64,000 nt of DNA from Brucella daejeonensis. Lineage in GTDB: Bacteria > Pseudomonadota > Alphaproteobacteria > Rhizobiales > Rhizobiaceae. The notes below the pieces were generated by a model. That model did no database searches. It was given only the letters and a program-made list of their open reading frames with translations, and had not been told where the DNA came from. The position numbers were made by a program, and so were the translations under genes. The DNA is taken from assembly GCF_014199265.1 (NCBI RefSeq), contig NZ_JACIJG010000003.1, positions 284,531 to 348,530 on the forward strand, in the 5' to 3' direction. Every line of letters begins with the position of its first letter. Positions within the stretch are counted from its first letter, which is position 1. Shown here in pieces: positions 34,743-44,472 of this stretch.

Positions 34743-35642
34743 CTATTCCTTCACCGCGCCAGTCATCGACGACACGTAGTAGTCAACGAAGAACGAATAC
34801 AGGATCACCACCGGCAGCGAGCCGAACAAAGCCCCTGCCATCAGCGCGCCCCACTCGAAAATATCGCCGCGCACCAGTTCGGTCAGCACGCCCACCGGAA
34901 CGGTCTTGTTTTCCGAAGACTGAATGAATGTCAGCGCATAGATGAATTCGTTCCAGGAAAGCGTAAAGGCGAAAATACCCGCCGAGATCAGTCCCGGCAC
35001 GGCCAGCGGCAGGATGATCTTGAGCAGGATTTGCCAGCGATTGGCGCCATCTACCAGCGCACTTTCCTCCAGCTCGAAAGGAATGGAGCGGAAATATCCC
35101 ATCAGCAGCCATGTGCAGAAAGGAATGAGGAAGGTGGGATAGGTGAAGATCAGCGCCAGACGTGAATCATAGATGCCGAGCTTGAAAACGATGAACGCGA
35201 GCGGAATGAACAGGATCGAAGGCGGCACCAGATAGGCCAGAAAGATGAACAGGCCAACAGAGCGAGAGCCGGTAAACCGGATGCGTTCAATCGCATAAGC
35301 CCCCAGAACCGAAGCAATCAGCGACAGGAATGTGGAAGCCGTCGCCACCAGCATCGTGTTCCACAGCCAGCCTGGATAAGAGGTCTCGAACAGCAGGTAT
35401 TTGATGTGAGCCAGGGTCGGCCCCACAACCCAGAAGGGACTGAAATTCTCATAATCCGTGAGCTGCGAGTTCGGTTTTACGGAGGTGATCGCCATCCAGT
35501 AAAATGGAAACAGCAGCACGAAGACGAACAGCGCTATGGGTATGTAGATCGTCACTACCCGCCGCGGCAGGCGATTGAGATAGGACATGCCCTGCGTATC
35601 GTCCTTCAAAGCGGCTTCATTCGAAGGTGCCTTGGAATTCAT
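34743..35642 (-). CDS. Sugar ABC transporter permease (MalG type), third CUT1 locus
   Basis: A 299-residue inner-membrane permease with six helices and the EAA loop FELEESALVDGANRWQILLKIILPLAVPG near residues 199-228. The C-terminus YVSSMTGAVKE matches the family. I use the ATG at 35642 because GGAG sits six bases before it; an ATG two codons upstream is an alternative. It lies 14 bases after the MalF-type stop. Confidence 0.92.
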   Translation of the reverse strand: MNSKAPSNEAALKDDTQGMSYLNRLPRRVVTIYIPIALFVFVLLFPFYWMAITSVKPNSQLTDYENFSPFWVVGPTLAHIKYLLFETSYPGWLWNTMLVATASTFLSLIASVLGAYAIERIRFTGSRSVGLFIFLAYLVPPSILFIPLAFIVFKLGIYDSRLALIFTYPTFLIPFCTWLLMGYFRSIPFELEESALVDGANRWQILLKIILPLAVPGLISAGIFAFTLSWNEFIYALTFIQSSENKTVPVGVLTELVRGDIFEWGALMAGALFGSLPVVILYSFFVDYYVSSMTGAVKE

Positions 35643-35656
35643 GGTCATCTCCATTG

Positions 35657-36619
35657 TCAGTCGCTGCCGCCCTGCTGCCATTTGCGACGTTGCAAGCCGA
35701 AGAAAGAAAACATGATGGCGGCAAGCAGGAACGGGATCATCGCGACCGCAATCGCAGCACCCTCACCCAATTGGCCGCCGGGAATGGCGCGCTGGAAAGA
35801 CAGGGTCGCCATCAGATGGGTTGCGTTGACCGGGCCGCCCTTGGTCAGGACGTAGATCAGCTGGAAATCCGTGAAGGTGAACAGCACGGAGAACGTCATC
35901 ACAACGGCAATGATCGGTGTCAGCATCGGCAATGTCACATGCCAGAAACGCTGCCAGCTCGAAGCGCCGTCAAGCGAGGCCGCTTCCTGAAGCGAGGCCG
36001 GAATGGTCTGCAAACCGGCGAGAAGCGAGATCGCCACGAAGGGAATGCCGCGCCAGACATTGGCCGCAATAACGGAAAGCCGCGCATTGGTGGGGTCGCC
36101 GAGGAAGTTGATGGGTTGATCGATGAGGCCCATTTTGATCAGCGACCACGAAATGATCGAGAACTGGGAATCATAAATCCACCAGAATGCCAGCGCTGAA
36201 AGCACGGTCGGCACGACCCACGGCAGGAGCACGATGGCGCGGAAGAACGATTTGCACGGCAGGTTCTCGTTCAGCAGCAACGCAAGCCAGAGGCCGAGAG
36301 CGAACTTCAGCACCGAAGCGACGGTCGTGTAGAGAAGCGTATTGAACACCGACAGCCAGAAGACGCTGTCATCCCAGAGGAACTCATAATTTTCCAAGCC
36401 GATGAAAATGCCATCGCGACCAATCTTGGTGTCGGTAAAGCCCAGCCAGACCCCGAGACCGAGCGGATAGGTCAGAAAGCAGATCAGAAAGACCGCTGCG
36501 GGCAGCATGAACAGAAAGCCCAGCATGTTGTGATTGTTCGCCAGGCGAGACATGAAAGGCCGTTTTATCGCACCGGGGTCCCCGGATAATCCGGTGCCGG
36601 TAGAATTGGTCATCGTCAT
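35657..36619 (-). CDS. Sugar ABC transporter permease (MalF type), third CUT1 locus
   Basis: A 320-residue permease with six predicted helices and the EAA loop LQEAASLDGASSWQRFWHVTLPMLTP near residues 214-239. A long cytoplasmic N-terminus of about 30 residues precedes the first helix MLGFLFMLPAAVFLICFL. GGAGATGTGTATCC precedes the start. A 78-bp palindromic repeat fills the gap to the upstream binding-protein gene. Confidence 0.92.
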   Translation of the reverse strand: MTMTNSTGTGLSGDPGAIKRPFMSRLANNHNMLGFLFMLPAAVFLICFLTYPLGLGVWLGFTDTKIGRDGIFIGLENYEFLWDDSVFWLSVFNTLLYTTVASVLKFALGLWLALLLNENLPCKSFFRAIVLLPWVVPTVLSALAFWWIYDSQFSIISWSLIKMGLIDQPINFLGDPTNARLSVIAANVWRGIPFVAISLLAGLQTIPASLQEAASLDGASSWQRFWHVTLPMLTPIIAVVMTFSVLFTFTDFQLIYVLTKGGPVNATHLMATLSFQRAIPGGQLGEGAAIAVAMIPFLLAAIMFSFFGLQRRKWQQGGSD

Positions 36620-36681
36620 GGATACACATCTCCAGAACCAAGAAAGAAACGAAGCGCGAGGGCAGACCTCGCGCCTCTGCC

Positions 36682-36759
36682 CTAGTGGATTGAATTTGAC
36701 GTTTGAATCCCGACTGAATGAGATGCCGTTTCAAACGTCAAATTCGAAAAGACCACTAG
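36682..36759. repeat. 78-bp dispersed palindromic repeat, full copy B
   Basis: Near-identical to the copy at 21427-21504, differing at only a few positions (for example GATGCCGTTTC instead of GATGCTGTTTC). CTAG stands at both ends. It lies three bases from the binding-protein stop and 62 bases before the MalF-type start, so it will form a large hairpin in the operon transcript. Confidence 0.85.
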
Positions 36760-36762
36760 CGA

Positions 36763-38073
36763 CTAGACGCGATAATATCGGTTGGCGCGTTTTTCAGCGC
36801 TTGCGACAGCCTCTTCCGGCGTGGACGCGCCTGTAACCGCGGCGGCAAACATGTCGACCAGAACATAGTCGGCCATGACGGCTGCCGAAGCATAGCCGAG
36901 CGGACCGGCATAGCCGTTCGGACGCAGGGTTTCCGACGCACGGGCATAAGGCGCATGGATCGGATTTGCCGTCCAGACCGGATTATTCGCAAACGCCTTG
37001 AGTGGCTGGCAGCAATAGGCGCTGGAGCCTTCGAGCCAGGCGTTCATCTGGTCGGCTTCCATCATGAACTTGATGTAAGCCTTGGCTGCTTCCGGATATT
37101 TCGTGTGCTTGAACAGCAAAAGCGAGCTGGTCTGGTGCAGTTCGACGCTTTTGCCAACCGGACCGATGGGGAAGTTCGTGCTGCGCATGTCGGCGGCAAA
37201 TTCGGCAAGCTTCGGATCGTTCTTCGCCGCGTAATAGATGGAAACACCATTGGCCGTCAGCGACACCTGACCGGCAAGGAAGGCACGGTTGTTGTTGATG
37301 TCGAGCCAGCTTTCAGTGCCCGGAATGAAGGTCTTGTAAAGCTCCTTGGCATAGTTGATGGCGGCAATCGTTTCCGGCGAGTTGATCGTCACCTTGCCGC
37401 TTTCATCCACCATCTGCGCGCCATGGCTCCAGAGCAGCCAATGCGCATAGTTGTTGCCGTCGCCCACAGCCTTGCCGTGCGGGAAACCGGCAGGCGTTCC
37501 CTTGGCCTTCATGGCCTTGCACAGCTCAAGGAAGCCTTTCGTGTCCTGCGGGAATTCGCTGAAACCGGCCGCTTTCATATGGCTGTCGCGATAGACAACC
37601 GCATTGCCGATGGCGGTCAACGGCATGGCGATGAATTTGCCCTCACGGGTCGCATAACCCTTGAGGCCGTCATAGAAGCCGCCATATTTTCCATCGAGAT
37701 AGGTGCCAAGCTCGGTCAGATCGACCAGCTTGTCCGGATATTGGTGGGCATCGTCGAACCAGCACATCACGATATCGGGGCCGGAGCCCACATTGGCGGC
37801 AACCGCAGCCTTTGGACGAATATCTTCCCAGCTTTCCTTGTCGATACGGACTTCGACGCCGGTGGCTTCGGTGAACTTCTTGGTGTTGGCGAGCCAGCTA
37901 TCCTCATCGCCCTTCACGAAAGGCGTCCAGCGCAACACGCGCAGACTGGCGCCAGCTTCCGGCTTATATTCCGGTTCGGCTGCAAAAGACGGACGAATGC
38001 CGAGGCCCGACAGACCGGTCGCGCCAACGAGACTAGCTGTTCCTGTAAGGAATGTTCTTCTTCTGATAGTCAT
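36763..38073 (-). CDS. Extracellular sugar-binding protein, Tat-exported, third CUT1 locus
   Basis: A 436-residue family-1 binding protein with a twin-arginine signal: MTIRRRTFLTG, a hydrophobic stretch and a cut near PSFAA (about residue 31). Mature motifs include SLRVLRWTPFVKGDEDSW, NVGSGPDIVMCWFDDAHQYPDKL and NAVVYRDSHMKAAGF. GAGGAGGAGCATT precedes the start. Tat export implies folding, perhaps with a cofactor or metal, before transport, unlike the other two binding proteins here. The ligand may be a four-carbon acid sugar or its precursor given the downstream pathway genes; this is inference. Confidence 0.92.
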   Translation of the reverse strand: MTIRRRTFLTGTASLVGATGLSGLGIRPSFAAEPEYKPEAGASLRVLRWTPFVKGDEDSWLANTKKFTEATGVEVRIDKESWEDIRPKAAVAANVGSGPDIVMCWFDDAHQYPDKLVDLTELGTYLDGKYGGFYDGLKGYATREGKFIAMPLTAIGNAVVYRDSHMKAAGFSEFPQDTKGFLELCKAMKAKGTPAGFPHGKAVGDGNNYAHWLLWSHGAQMVDESGKVTINSPETIAAINYAKELYKTFIPGTESWLDINNNRAFLAGQVSLTANGVSIYYAAKNDPKLAEFAADMRSTNFPIGPVGKSVELHQTSSLLLFKHTKYPEAAKAYIKFMMEADQMNAWLEGSSAYCCQPLKAFANNPVWTANPIHAPYARASETLRPNGYAGPLGYASAAVMADYVLVDMFAAAVTGASTPEEAVASAEKRANRYYRV

Positions 38074-38202
38074 AATGCTCCTCCTCTAAAATTGGGACTT
38101 TGCTATGCCGCATTCGCTGTCCCTGCAGGCGAAGGCGGTTATCTGGTGAATGCGACTTCCCAGAAAAGACATGCTTCGGGTTCTCCCATCCTTCAGCGTG
38201 TC

Positions 38203-38308
38203 TAGAGCGGTTCCGGTTAAAACGGAGTCGTCGGAAACGCTCTAAGTCTTTGTTTTATCGCATTATCCGACGCAAAACCGCTATGCACTTTTGCTGGAAA
38301 TGCTCTTG
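38203..38308. repeat. Dispersed intergenic repeat, type 2
   Basis: Starts TCTAGAGCGGTTCCGG and ends TTTTGCTGGAAATGCTCT, with AGAGCG... and CGCTCTAA inverted segments in between. It resembles intergenic repeats I associate with rhizobial genomes (from memory, not searched). It separates the binding-protein promoter from the ATPase stop. The sequence TTTTGACTGCAAAATGCTCT at 6173-6192 looks like the tail of the same type. Confidence 0.5.
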
Positions 38309-38315
38309 TGTAAAT

Positions 38316-39383
<1,068 letters not shown>

Positions 39384-39540
39384 GCATCTCCTCCCAGACT
39401 GCATTCTGTTTTTTAAGATGTGAATGGCGGCTCCTCACTTCCGTCATTCGCATCTAGCTTTTGGCACGCATCTTGTCCGATATCCGTTTTACACTTTCCG
39501 GGATGCGTACCCGCAATATTCTCCTTATTCGGTATTTGCT

Positions 39541-39567
39541 GCGCCGGATTCCTCTTCCGGCGCCTTT
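39541..39567. terminator. Stem-loop downstream of the SDR gene
   Basis: GCGCCGGA pairs with TCCGGCGC around a seven-base loop; CTTTT follows on the plus strand. On the minus strand, the direction of the SDR gene, there is no T-run after the stem, so its role as a terminator for that gene is uncertain. Confidence 0.4.
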
Positions 39568-39587
39568 TCATTGTCGTTCGTTTATCG

Positions 39588-40364
39588 TTATCCGCGACCC
39601 ACATAAGGCATCTTCGTTGCCATGACGGTCATGGTCAGCACATTGGCGTCCAGCGGCAGGCTTGCCATATAGGCAACCGCATTGGCGACATGCGCCGGGT
39701 CAATGGTCGGCTCCGCCGCCATGGTCCCGTTGGCCTGAATGACACCGGTTGATATCTTCTGCGTCATATCGCTGGCGGCATTGCCGATATCGATCTGGCC
39801 GCAGGCAATATCGAAATTGCGCCCATCCAGCGCGGTCGATTTGGTCAGGCCGGTAATGGCGTGCTTCGTCGCGGTATAAGGCGCTGAATTGGGGCGCGGT
39901 GTGGTCGCGGAAATGGAACCGTTATTGATGATGCGGCCGCCGCGTGGGTTTTGCGCTTTCATGACCCGGAAAGCCTGCTGGGTGCATAGAAATGCCCCGG
40001 TCAGATTAGCGCCGACAATAGCGCTCCAGTCTTCGAATGTGACATCCTCAAGCGGCACGCCGGGAACGAGAACGCCCGCATTGTTAACCAGAAGATCGAG
40101 CCGCCCGAACTTTTCAACAATCGCATCGAACAGTTTGCGTACGGCGACCGGATCGCTCACATCGGCTGCGATCGGGTGAAAACTTCCCCCGGTTTGCGAC
40201 GCAAGATCGGACGCCGCCTTTTCCAGCACATCGATGCGACGACCGGAAATGACGACATGATAACCTTGTGCTCCCAGCGCCCTGGCGATAGCGCGCCCCA
40301 CACCTGTACCGCCCCCGGTGACAAGCGCAATGGCCTCACTCTTCGCACCTGTTGCCTCACTCAT
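39588..40364 (-). CDS. Short-chain dehydrogenase/reductase
   Basis: A 258-residue classical SDR. It has the cofactor motif [12 protein letters not shown] (residues about 16-27), NNAGV at about 92, the active-site serine in NNGSIS and YTATK (Tyr-xxx-Lys) near residue 163. The R after GRR-like SGRRIDVLE suggests NADP preference. GGAGGAATGCTGCG precedes the start. It lies between the acid-sugar pathway genes and the CUT1 ATPase on the same strand, so it probably oxidises the transported sugar or alcohol. Confidence 0.9.
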   Translation of the reverse strand: MSEATGAKSEAIALVTGGGTGVGRAIARALGAQGYHVVISGRRIDVLEKAASDLASQTGGSFHPIAADVSDPVAVRKLFDAIVEKFGRLDLLVNNAGVLVPGVPLEDVTFEDWSAIVGANLTGAFLCTQQAFRVMKAQNPRGGRIINNGSISATTPRPNSAPYTATKHAITGLTKSTALDGRNFDIACGQIDIGNAASDMTQKISTGVIQANGTMAAEPTIDPAHVANAVAYMASLPLDANVLTMTVMATKMPYVGRG

Positions 40365-40599
40365 CGCAGCATTCCTCCGTATTGCGGCCCCGGCCTCAGA
40401 GCGAGTTCAATCTGAATTTTCTGTTGAAGCAAGATCCTGTCGATCCTCATAACCCGGAGGGCGGATATGCTTCGGCCTGCATGCATTATCGAATTTCAAT
40501 ACTAAGTCGATGCTGCGCAGCCGATAGTCAGGCGCGCTCATTGCTTATGCCATTAATTCCCTGCCGGGACCGTCTCCTCCCTTAACTGGTAAGGTGAAC

Positions 40600-40612
40600 G
40601 GACCACTGGTCC
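40600..40612. promoter_or_regulatory. Candidate GntR operator upstream of the SDR/transporter block
   Basis: GGACCA-C-TGGTCC is a perfect odd palindrome. Its CCACTGGTC core also occurs at 46273-46281 just upstream of the GntR regulator gene, which suggests one regulator for both blocks. Confidence 0.45.
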
Positions 40613-40670
40613 ATTGTTGGCCGGTCGAAGGCCGTGAGTCAATCTCGTTTTGCCGCAATAGCGAAACATT

Positions 40671-40773
40671 AGAGCGCGTCCCGAAAAGTGTGAAACGGTT
40701 TTCGGATAAGACGCGCGTAAAAACAAAAGGTTAGAGCGCCGATCTGATTCAATCAGATCGAAACACGCTCTAA
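40671..40773. repeat. Dispersed intergenic repeat, type 3
   Basis: Begins AGAGCGCGTCCCGAAAAGTG and ends CACGCTCTAA, containing an internal palindrome GATCTGATTCAATCAGATC (40741-40759). Outer AGAGCG and CGCTCT are inverted. This resembles a common rhizobial intergenic repeat (recognised from memory). It lies 30 bases past the otnI stop. Confidence 0.6.
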
Positions 40774-40803
40774 CGAAAGAGATTGCGTGATCCGCTGCCA
40801 TCA

Positions 40804-41574
40804 TCACAAAACCTTCAACCCGGAGAGCCACGACAGCCCGGCATCGGTTGTGGTTTTCGGGCGATATTCGGCACCGAGCGGCTTTTCATAGCCGAGCGCA
40901 TCGAGCAGCCGGACAATATGTCGATAATCCAGCTCGCCATGATCGGGTTCTGCCCGGTCCGGTACGGCGGCAATCTGGATATGTCCAATATGCAGCAGCA
41001 ACGCTTCCAGCCTTTTGCTGATATCGCCTTCCATGATCTGAATGTGGTAGCAATCGAACATCAGTTTCAGGTTGCTTGCCGCCACGTCCTGAATGATCCC
41101 AACAGCTTGTCCCGATGACTTCAGAAAATATCCCGGTGCATCGCGATGGTTGAGCGGCTCGATCAGGATCGTCAGGCCATGTGCAGCAGCCAGTTCGCAG
41201 GCATAGGCGAGATTCGCGACGAATGTGCGATGCGCCGCCTCACCTTCCGCCTTTCCTGCCATGACATGGATATTCAGCGCCCCGATTGCGACGGCATAAT
41301 CAACCGCCCGTCGAATTGCCGCTTGCGCCTCTTCTTCCCGTCCCGGAATTGCCGCCAAACCGTTATCACCGGCTTCGACATTGCCGCGGCTTGTGTTGAG
41401 GCCGAGCATCGTCAGCCCGGTTTCGCGCAGCGCGGCCGCAACTAAGCCCGCATCGAAATTATAGGGCCAGTGACATTCCACGGCATCGAACCCGGTGGCT
41501 TTTGCCGCGCGAATGGCATCGGGCAGCGACAGCTCCTGCCAGAGAAAGCCGAGATTGGCTGAAAAACTGGCCAT
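40804..41574 (-). CDS. otnI: 2-oxo-tetronate isomerase (OtnI, hydroxypyruvate isomerase family)
   Basis: A 256-residue TIM-barrel isomerase of the Hyi/OtnI family. It starts SANLGFLWQELSLPDAIRAAKATGFDAVECHWPY and has metal-ligand-type segments LIEPLNHRD, LMFDCYHIQIMEGD and LGAEYRP. It should convert 2-oxo-tetronate to 3-oxo-tetronate. The ATG at 41574 lies one base past the aldolase stop (TGATATG), after GGAGTGGGATTG. It closes the otnK-otnC-otnI order typical of erythronate/threonate loci; hydroxypyruvate isomerase is an alternative but fits the context less well. Confidence 0.88.
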   Translation of the reverse strand: MASFSANLGFLWQELSLPDAIRAAKATGFDAVECHWPYNFDAGLVAAALRETGLTMLGLNTSRGNVEAGDNGLAAIPGREEEAQAAIRRAVDYAVAIGALNIHVMAGKAEGEAAHRTFVANLAYACELAAAHGLTILIEPLNHRDAPGYFLKSSGQAVGIIQDVAASNLKLMFDCYHIQIMEGDISKRLEALLLHIGHIQIAAVPDRAEPDHGELDYRHIVRLLDALGYEKPLGAEYRPKTTTDAGLSWLSGLKVL

Positions 41575-41575
41575 A

Positions 41576-42226
41576 TCAATCCCACTCCACATCAAATTTA
41601 TCGACGATCTGGCGAATTTGCGCCTCCGTCAGCATGTTCGGTTTCAAGCCCCTTGTGAGCAGGGCGAGCTTCGCCGTTTCCTCAAGCTCTTCAACCGCAT
41701 AGACCGCCGCTTCCAAATCCCTGGCGGCAACGACAGGCCCATGATTTGCCAGCATTACGGCGCTTCGCTTGCCGGCCAGACTGCGGATCGCATCGCCCAT
41801 GGCGGGATCGCCGGGGATGAAATATGGCAGCAGCTTCACTTTGCCGAGTTTCATGATCGAATAGGCCGTCAGCGGCGGCAGCATGTTGTCCGGGTCCACA
41901 TCGGGCAGCATGGACAACGCGACCGAATGGCAGGAATGCAGATGCACGACCGCGCCCGTTCTGGTTGCCCGCGTTTCGTAAAAAGCGGCATGCAACGGCA
42001 TTTCCTTGGTCGGCTTGTCGCCACCGATAAAATTGCCCTCGCGATCGAAAAGCGACAGCCTTGCCGGATCGAGATTCCCGAAAGAGCTGCCGGTCGGGGT
42101 CACGAGCAGACGTCCATCCGACAGCCTCGCCGAGATATTGCCCGACGAGCCGCCCGTCAGCCCCCGGTCGAACATGGATTTCGCCATAAGGCATATGCTT
42201 TCGCGGAGTCTGGCTTCTTCGCTCAT
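41576..42226 (-). CDS. otnC: 3-oxo-tetronate 4-phosphate decarboxylase (OtnC, class II aldolase family)
   Basis: A 216-residue class-II aldolase/adducin-domain protein. Metal-binding histidines appear in VVHLHSCHSVALS (about residues 93-105) and in ANHGPVVAARD near residue 160; GGSSGNISARL is the usual phosphate-binding segment near the N-terminus. It should decarboxylate 3-oxo-tetronate 4-phosphate to dihydroxyacetone phosphate. Start overlaps the kinase stop (ATGA). Confidence 0.9.
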   Translation of the reverse strand: MSEEARLRESICLMAKSMFDRGLTGGSSGNISARLSDGRLLVTPTGSSFGNLDPARLSLFDREGNFIGGDKPTKEMPLHAAFYETRATRTGAVVHLHSCHSVALSMLPDVDPDNMLPPLTAYSIMKLGKVKLLPYFIPGDPAMGDAIRSLAGKRSAVMLANHGPVVAARDLEAAVYAVEELEETAKLALLTRGLKPNMLTEAQIRQIVDKFDVEWD

Positions 42227-43503
42227 GCGACCTCCAGCTTGCGCAGCGCCGTTTCAAAGAAGGTTTCGGTGCCGAAATTGCCCGATTTGAGCGCAAGGGC
42301 GACCGTATCGCCTTCCACGGTGGCAAAAGTCCACGGAACGCCGGGCGCGATCTCCTGCCCTACCATCACGCGAGAAATGCCGAGCGCCTGTGCGACTGCG
42401 CCGGATGTTTCACCGCCCGCCACCACGAAACGACGAATGCCAAGACCGAAAGCCTCACGCGCCAAGGCCGCCAGAGCCTCTTCCACAATACGGCCCGCGC
42501 GCTCCACACCGAGCTTTTCCTGAGCTGCACGGACCGATGCCGGTTCAGCGCTGGCATAGATCAGCTTCGGCTCATCCAATGGTCGTTGCCGGAGCCACGC
42601 GACGGCCTCGCCTGCGCCATGCTCCGCCAGTTCCAGCGGATCGAGACGGTAGCTCGCGGCTCTATCCGCATAATGCGCAACCTGTTTGAGCGTCATGGCC
42701 GAACAACTGCCGGAGAGCACGATCCGGCCTTCCCCGACAACAGGCGTCTGCGTCGCTTGCCCGCCTTGCTGCAATTGTTCTGTCCGGGCGAGAAGACCCG
42801 GCAGGGGCATGGCAAGCGCGCTGCCGCCAGTGAGCAAAGGCAGATCAAGCGTTGCCTCGGCAATGGTTCCCAGATCTTCATCCGCAACCGCATCGACAAC
42901 GACATGCGTCACGCCTTGCCTGCCAAGTTCCGCAAGCCGCGCCTTCAAGGCATCGACGCCGCGTGCCACGACGAGGCGATTGGCAAGCCCGACAGTGCCT
43001 TTGACCTGCGGTTGCAGCAACCGTACCAGACTGGAATCCCGCATCGGCGTCAGCGGATGATCCTTCATCGGGCTTTCGTCCAGCGGCTGTTCACCGACGA
43101 AAAGATGCCCCATGAAAATGCTGCGGCCGTTTTCGGGAAAAGCCGGGCAGTAGATCGTCTGCGATGTGCCGATATCGGCCATTAAGGCTTCGGCGACCGG
43201 CCCGATATTACCTTCGGCGGTGCTGTCGAAAGTCGAGCAATATTTCCAGTAAAACCGCTGTGCACCGGCTGCTTTCAGCCATGCGAAGGCTGCACGTACC
43301 TGAGTGACGGCCTCGTCAACGGGAACTGTTCGGCATTTCAGCGCGATAATCTCGAAAGGCGCCGCCGCCTCGATATCCGAGGCTTCAGTTTCGTCCGGCA
43401 ATCCAAAGCGCAAGGAAACCGGGTAACCGCTGCGGGCCAATAATCCGGCAAGGTCTGTGGCTCCGGTGAAGTCATCGGCAATGGCGCCCAGTACGATAGC
43501 CAT
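42223..43503 (-). CDS. otnK: 3-oxo-tetronate kinase (OtnK, DUF1537)
   Basis: A 426-residue DUF1537 kinase. The N-terminal domain opens GAIADDFTGATDLAGLLARSGY, KYCSTFDSTAEGNIGP follows near residue 98, and the C-terminal nucleotide domain has RFVVAGGETSGAVAQALG. This is the second, distinct DUF1537 kinase in the window. The DDFTG and STAEGNIGP motifs mark the OtnK branch, whereas the copy at 4653 has DDLTG and pairs with PdxA2. It should phosphorylate 3-oxo-tetronate. The ATG follows CGGAGAGAAATAACG. Confidence 0.92.
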   Translation of the reverse strand: MAIVLGAIADDFTGATDLAGLLARSGYPVSLRFGLPDETEASDIEAAAPFEIIALKCRTVPVDEAVTQVRAAFAWLKAAGAQRFYWKYCSTFDSTAEGNIGPVAEALMADIGTSQTIYCPAFPENGRSIFMGHLFVGEQPLDESPMKDHPLTPMRDSSLVRLLQPQVKGTVGLANRLVVARGVDALKARLAELGRQGVTHVVVDAVADEDLGTIAEATLDLPLLTGGSALAMPLPGLLARTEQLQQGGQATQTPVVGEGRIVLSGSCSAMTLKQVAHYADRAASYRLDPLELAEHGAGEAVAWLRQRPLDEPKLIYASAEPASVRAAQEKLGVERAGRIVEEALAALAREAFGLGIRRFVVAGGETSGAVAQALGISRVMVGQEIAPGVPWTFATVEGDTVALALKSGNFGTETFFETALRKLEVA

Positions 43504-43505
43504 CG

Positions 43506-44420
43506 TTATTTCTCTCCGTCCGGCATGCCCGGCAGGACAATACCGCTGCGGGCGGCCAGTATCTTGGCAACGGCAGCATCATCTTCGAAGCCAAAACCGG
43601 CCTCGGATGCCTGGCTGAACAGGGCCAGCGCGGCTTCGCTGAGTGGCGTGGCGCCGCCGGCATCGGACGCTTCGCCCGTTACGATACCCATATCCTTGAC
43701 GAAAATATTGACCGCAGAACGTGGCGTATAATCACCATCAACGATATGAGGCCCGCGATTTTCAAACATCCATGACGAGCCTGCGGAAACGCGGATGACA
43801 TCGAACACCGTCTGCAAATCGAGACCAACCTTGGCGGCGAGCGTCAGCGCTTCAGCGGCAGCGGCGATGTGAACGCCGGCCAGCAGCTGATTGATCATCT
43901 TGACCTTCGAGCCAAGGCCCGGTTCTTCGCCAAGCCGGAACACCTTGGCCGCAACGGCATCAAGAGCGGGGGCGGCTTTGGCGAAAGCCGCATCCGCGCC
44001 CGATCCCATAACCGTCATTTCGCCGCTCAGCGCCTTTTGATAACCGCCGGAAACCGGCGCGTCGATGACCGCCATGCCCGCCGCCTCAAGTTTGGCGGCG
44101 ATCTCGACCGTGACACTCGGCGCCATCGTTACGCACAGGAGAAACACCGTGCCGGGCACCGCAGTCTGCACCGCACCTTTCGGACCAAAAAGAACTTCCC
44201 TGGCCTGATCGGAATTGACCACGAAGACAAAGACGACATCGCTTTTGCCCGCATCGGCAGGCGAGGAAAAAGCTTCGCCGCCTTCCGCCGTAAACCGCTT
44301 CAGCACTTCATCGCGTATATCCACGCCCTTGACGTGAAAACCCGCGCGCAACAGGGACAGGGCAGCGCCCCACCCCATCGAGCCAAGACCGATCACGGTT
44401 GCCGTATTGCCCGACGCCAT
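43506..44420 (-). CDS. ltnD: L-threonate dehydrogenase (LtnD, beta-hydroxyacid dehydrogenase family)
   Basis: A 304-residue family member with IGLGSMGWGAALSLLRAGFHVKGVDIR at the N-terminus, the substrate loop DAPVSGGYQKALSGEMTVM (about residue 120) and catalytic lysine in SKVKMINQLLAGVHIA (about residue 174). I place the start at 44420 because GGGAGGTTTCGC precedes it; the longer frame runs into the denD gene. It should oxidise L-threonate at C2 to 2-oxo-tetronate. It precedes otnK by two bases. Confidence 0.9.
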   Translation of the reverse strand: MASGNTATVIGLGSMGWGAALSLLRAGFHVKGVDIRDEVLKRFTAEGGEAFSSPADAGKSDVVFVFVVNSDQAREVLFGPKGAVQTAVPGTVFLLCVTMAPSVTVEIAAKLEAAGMAVIDAPVSGGYQKALSGEMTVMGSGADAAFAKAAPALDAVAAKVFRLGEEPGLGSKVKMINQLLAGVHIAAAAEALTLAAKVGLDLQTVFDVIRVSAGSSWMFENRGPHIVDGDYTPRSAVNIFVKDMGIVTGEASDAGGATPLSEAALALFSQASEAGFGFEDDAAVAKILAARSGIVLPGMPDGEK

Positions 44421-44472
44421 GCGAAACCTCCCATTATTTTTCTGCGTGACCGCGCGTCGATATCGATGCCGT

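Larger units (their letters stand above)
40365..40803. other. Intergenic region between SDR and otnI
   Basis: In 439 bases no gene is supported. It holds a perfect 13-base palindrome GGACCACTGGTCC (40600-40612) and a dispersed repeat (40671-40773). The rest shows nothing recognisable. Confidence 0.6.

Noticed and set aside
40804..41574. Hydroxypyruvate isomerase of the glyoxylate pathway
   Set aside because: Same fold, but no glyoxylate carboligase or tartronate semialdehyde reductase partner is present, whereas otnK, otnC, ltnD and denD are adjacent.
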